In this document: one piece after another, positions 5,992 through 7,960 of the stretch
Layout of the letters: each line of letters starts with the position of its first letter
How positions within the stretch are numbered: the stretch's first letter is position 1
Assembly: GCA_002310115.1 (NCBI GenBank)
Contig: DBYI01000026.1
Coordinates: 1 to 7,960 of the forward strand
Length of the DNA stretch: 7,960 nucleotides
Direction: 5' to 3'
Source: Ruminococcus flavefaciens
GTDB lineage: Bacteria; Bacillota; Clostridia; Oscillospirales; Ruminococcaceae
Position numbers and translations under genes: made by a program
Notes under the pieces: model-generated
Told to the model about the DNA's origin: nothing
Databases searched by the model: none
Seen by the model: only the letters and a program-made list of their open reading frames with translations

Positions 5992-5997
5992 ATAAAT

Positions 5998-7653
5998 GTG
6001 AAGAATAAAAGAAAAACTGCCGCGATTGCTTGTGCGGCGCTTGTGCTTTGCAGCTTTTCGGGCTGCGGCGGCAACAATGATGACAAAAGAGGTAGCGGTG
6101 CAGGTCATATGTACAGTGCTGCTCTTGAATACAACCCCAAAAGTCTTGATCCTCAATTTGCTAACGATCCTTCATCTGCAACTGTAATAAAAAACATGTA
6201 CAGCGGTCTTGTAATGAAAGACGGCAGCGGAAATATCGTTTGCTGCAACGCATCGGACTATAGCGTTTCCGATGATGGCTGCGAATATATCTTTCATCTG
6301 CGAGAGGATAATTACTGGTTCTTTGACGAGAATGAGAATGATAAGATAGATGATGATGAATATTATCCTGTTGTAGCTGCAGATTACGTTTTTGCACTCA
6401 GGAGAATACTTGATCCGAATATGCATTCGCCATATGCAAAAGACTTCATGTGTATAAGGAACAGTCAGTATATTGCGAGTGGAAGCGGTACGGTAAATGG
6501 TCTCGGAGCATATGCTGAGGGGGATTATACCCTTGTGATAGACCTTGACAAGCCCTGCGCAGAGTTCCTTGCGCTTATGACAACTCCTGCAGCTTTTCCT
6601 TGTAACGAGAAGTTCTTTGAATCCACCAAAGGCAGATACGGGCTTGATGACAGGTCTGTTATGTCAAATGGTCCGTTTTTTGTGCGCCAGTGGTTCTTTG
6701 ATCCATATGGAAGCAATAATATACTCTATATGCGTAAGAACGAGGTCAACGAGAACGATAATTACAGTGTATTGCCGACATTTGTTAGCTTTTCAATAGA
6801 GGATAGCGAGGAGGAAGTCCGCCAGCGCTTTAAGGCTAAGGAGGCTGAATGCTTCACCACTATGAAGGTTGGCGGTTATAATCCGAGGAAGTATAATATT
6901 ACCGGGCAGAAAGCTGTTACTCTCGGATTGATTTTCAATACTGAGGATAAGATATACTCAAATCCGGATATTCGAAAGGCGATTGCTCTTGCGGCGGACA
7001 GGAATGCTATCCGCGAGGAGAACAGTGACGATATATCTCCTGCATACGGCATAATACCGCCTGCAACAGATCTTTTGGGCAGAAGCTATCGAGATCTCGT
7101 ATCCGATAAGCAGTTTGACGTTTTTGATACAAGAGCGGCTGCAGAATTACTTGCAAAGGCAAAGGTAGAACTGAATATAAACTCGGTGGAGAGCGTTAAG
7201 ATAATCGTGGATTCGAATACCATAGATTCAAGATATCTTCACCAGCTTTCGCAGAGCTGGCAGGACAGTCTCGGCATTTATATAGGTATCGAAGATCTTA
7301 CTTCTGCGGAATTCAGCAGCAGAGTGGCAGATGGGGAATACAGCATTGCTCTTTATCCTCTGAAAGCTGACTTTAACAGTGGTATTGCTGTAATGAACGA
7401 GTTCGATACTGTGAGCTGCCTTAAAAGCGCGGTGAATGGAATGAACTGCGCGGAAAATATACTGAAATGTTCGTCGGCTGAAGAACTTGTGAATAGGTAT
7501 AGTCAGCAGGAAAAGGCTATACTTGAACAGTTTGGCTTTATTCCGTTGTTTTATAAGAGTTCCTATCTTGTTGCAGATGAGGATAACGAGGATATAATTT
7601 ACGATGCATTTACAGGTTCTGTGGACTATCGTTTAGCTAAGAATTATAGTTGA
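5998..7653 (+). CDS. Family 5 extracellular solute-binding lipoprotein (peptide/oligopeptide ABC transporter type)
   Basis: With a GTG start the protein has 551 residues, normal for the family. It begins with a lipoprotein signal peptide ending SFSGC, with C23 as the lipidated cysteine (Phe at -3 instead of the usual Leu). The SBP_bac_5 signature follows: EYNPKSLDPQFAND, MYSGLV, IFHLRED, ADYVFALRRILDP, SNGPF and, in the second lobe, NPDIRKAIALAADR. Such proteins capture oligopeptides outside the membrane and hand them to an ABC permease; some act as peptide sensors. Residues 110-121 replace the usual WSDG loop with an acidic EF-hand-like segment, DENENDKIDDDE. No permease or ATPase genes are beside it: a strong terminator lies upstream and at least 300 non-coding bases lie downstream. 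It is thus an orphan binding protein that must share a distant transporter. Peptide as ligand is inferred from the family. Confidence 0.9.
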   Translation: MKNKRKTAAIACAALVLCSFSGCGGNNDDKRGSGAGHMYSAALEYNPKSLDPQFANDPSSATVIKNMYSGLVMKDGSGNIVCCNASDYSVSDDGCEYIFHLREDNYWFFDENENDKIDDDEYYPVVAADYVFALRRILDPNMHSPYAKDFMCIRNSQYIASGSGTVNGLGAYAEGDYTLVIDLDKPCAEFLALMTTPAAFPCNEKFFESTKGRYGLDDRSVMSNGPFFVRQWFFDPYGSNNILYMRKNEVNENDNYSVLPTFVSFSIEDSEEEVRQRFKAKEAECFTTMKVGGYNPRKYNITGQKAVTLGLIFNTEDKIYSNPDIRKAIALAADRNAIREENSDDISPAYGIIPPATDLLGRSYRDLVSDKQFDVFDTRAAAELLAKAKVELNINSVESVKIIVDSNTIDSRYLHQLSQSWQDSLGIYIGIEDLTSAEFSSRVADGEYSIALYPLKADFNSGIAVMNEFDTVSCLKSAVNGMNCAENILKCSSAEELVNRYSQQEKAILEQFGFIPLFYKSSYLVADEDNEDIIYDAFTGSVDYRLAKNYS

Positions 7654-7716
7654 TGAATAAGCGGTAACATAAGCAATAAAACTCCATCTTTTCGCTGAAC
7701 TATTATGACAGACTGA

Positions 7717-7740
7717 AGAGCCTTGCTACAGCAAAGCTCT
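7717..7740 (+). terminator. Hairpin downstream of the solute-binding protein, possible weak terminator
   Basis: AGAGC/GCTCT (7717-7721 with 7736-7740) and TTGC/GCAA (7723-7726 with 7731-7734) form a stem with one C-A mismatch and loop TACA. The following bases are AT-rich but have no T-run, so termination is uncertain; it could instead mark the 3' end by processing. Confidence 0.35.
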
Positions 7741-7761
7741 ATACTGCTATTATTCATCTTC

Positions 7762-7848
7762 ATCCAAACATCAAACAGGATTATTGCCATTATACAACGG
7801 CAGTAAACCTGTTTCCGTTATAAATCCTGTTAATATTATGGTTTGGAT
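7762..7848 (+). repeat. Nested inverted-repeat element with three stacked stems
   Basis: The outer stem is ATCCAAAC/GTTTGGAT (7762-7769 with 7841-7848). The middle stem is AACAGGATT/AATCCTGTT (7774-7782 with 7823-7831). The inner stem is TATA-c-AACGG/CCGTTATA (7791-7800 with 7815-7822). In total 25 base pairs nest in 87 bases. No T-run follows, so it is not a standard terminator. It may be a structured RNA at the 3' end of the solute-binding protein transcript, or a small palindromic repeat element. Confidence 0.55.
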
Positions 7849-7881
7849 ATATTAAGACAAACCAAATAATCTTTTCAATAA

Positions 7882-7910
7882 TTGACTAATCATTATGTTT
7901 GCGCTAAAAT
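7882..7910 (+). promoter_or_regulatory. Candidate promoter reading out of the window
   Basis: TTGACT (7882-7887) and TAAAAT (7905-7910) each match the consensus in five of six bases and are exactly 17 bases apart. Transcription would start near 7917 and run right into sequence not shown. ACAAAC/GTTTGT (7919-7924 and 7938-7943) could form a hairpin in the new transcript. Confidence 0.5.
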
Positions 7911-7960
7911 AATAAAAAACAAACGAAGTAACCTTGTGTTTGTCAAGTAGAAAGTGCATA

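Larger units (their letters stand above)
7654..7960 (+). other. Non-coding right end of the window (307 bases)
   Basis: No gene with a start codon and ribosome binding site is visible on either strand. The stretch contains a small hairpin (7717-7740), a nested inverted-repeat element (7762-7864) and a promoter pointing right (7882-7910), followed by an A-rich leader to the window edge. Confidence 0.6.

Noticed and set aside
7680..7823. Open stretch of 47 codons downstream of the solute-binding protein, reading like a protein tail
   Set aside because: It has no ATG, GTG or TTG start and no ribosome binding site, and it overlaps the inverted repeats. A gene remnant cannot be excluded but is not supported.

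Overview
The window looks like a chromosomal segment of an anaerobic, cellulosome-type Clostridia bacterium, most likely Ruminococcus or a close relative. The evidence is a type I dockerin fused to an SGNH hydrolase, a SCIFF ranthipeptide cassette (a marker of Clostridia), strong AGGAGG-like ribosome binding sites, and SigA promoters with extended -10 boxes. All genes are on the + strand. I see no tRNA, rRNA, CRISPR array, insertion sequence or phage gene.

Layout: (1) 1-900 is the 3' part of an ABC-F ATPase gene, cut by the window edge. (2) 915-1865 is a secreted protein with an N-terminal dockerin and a C-terminal SGNH/GDSL domain, 14 bases after the ABC-F stop. (3) 1906-3562 is a complete SCIFF cassette: a promoter, a leader hairpin, the 45-residue six-cysteine precursor, an intrinsic terminator or attenuator, and the radical SAM/SPASM maturase that makes the thioether. 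(4) 3767-4558 encodes an AraC-family regulator. (5) 4644-5920 is a self-contained unit: a strong promoter, a structured leader of about 150 bases, a membrane-anchored VanY-fold protein whose metal-site residues appear replaced, and a clear terminator. (6) 5998-7653 encodes a family 5 (oligopeptide-type) solute-binding lipoprotein with no permease genes beside it. (7) 7654-7960 is non-coding; it holds a nested inverted-repeat element with alternative pairings and a promoter pointing out of the window.

How they may work together: only the precursor and maturase form a certain functional pair. The maturase installs a Cys-to-Thr thioether in the precursor, and the attenuator between them should keep the enzyme below its substrate. 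No exporter or leader protease lies in the window. The AraC regulator, the VanY-fold protein and the peptide-binding lipoprotein that follow could form an envelope or peptide-response neighbourhood, but that link rests only on proximity. The most unusual items are the VanY-fold protein without a recognisable zinc site, its long structured leader, a GTGCAAA direct repeat upstream of its promoter that could be an AraC-type operator, and the nested structure at the right end.
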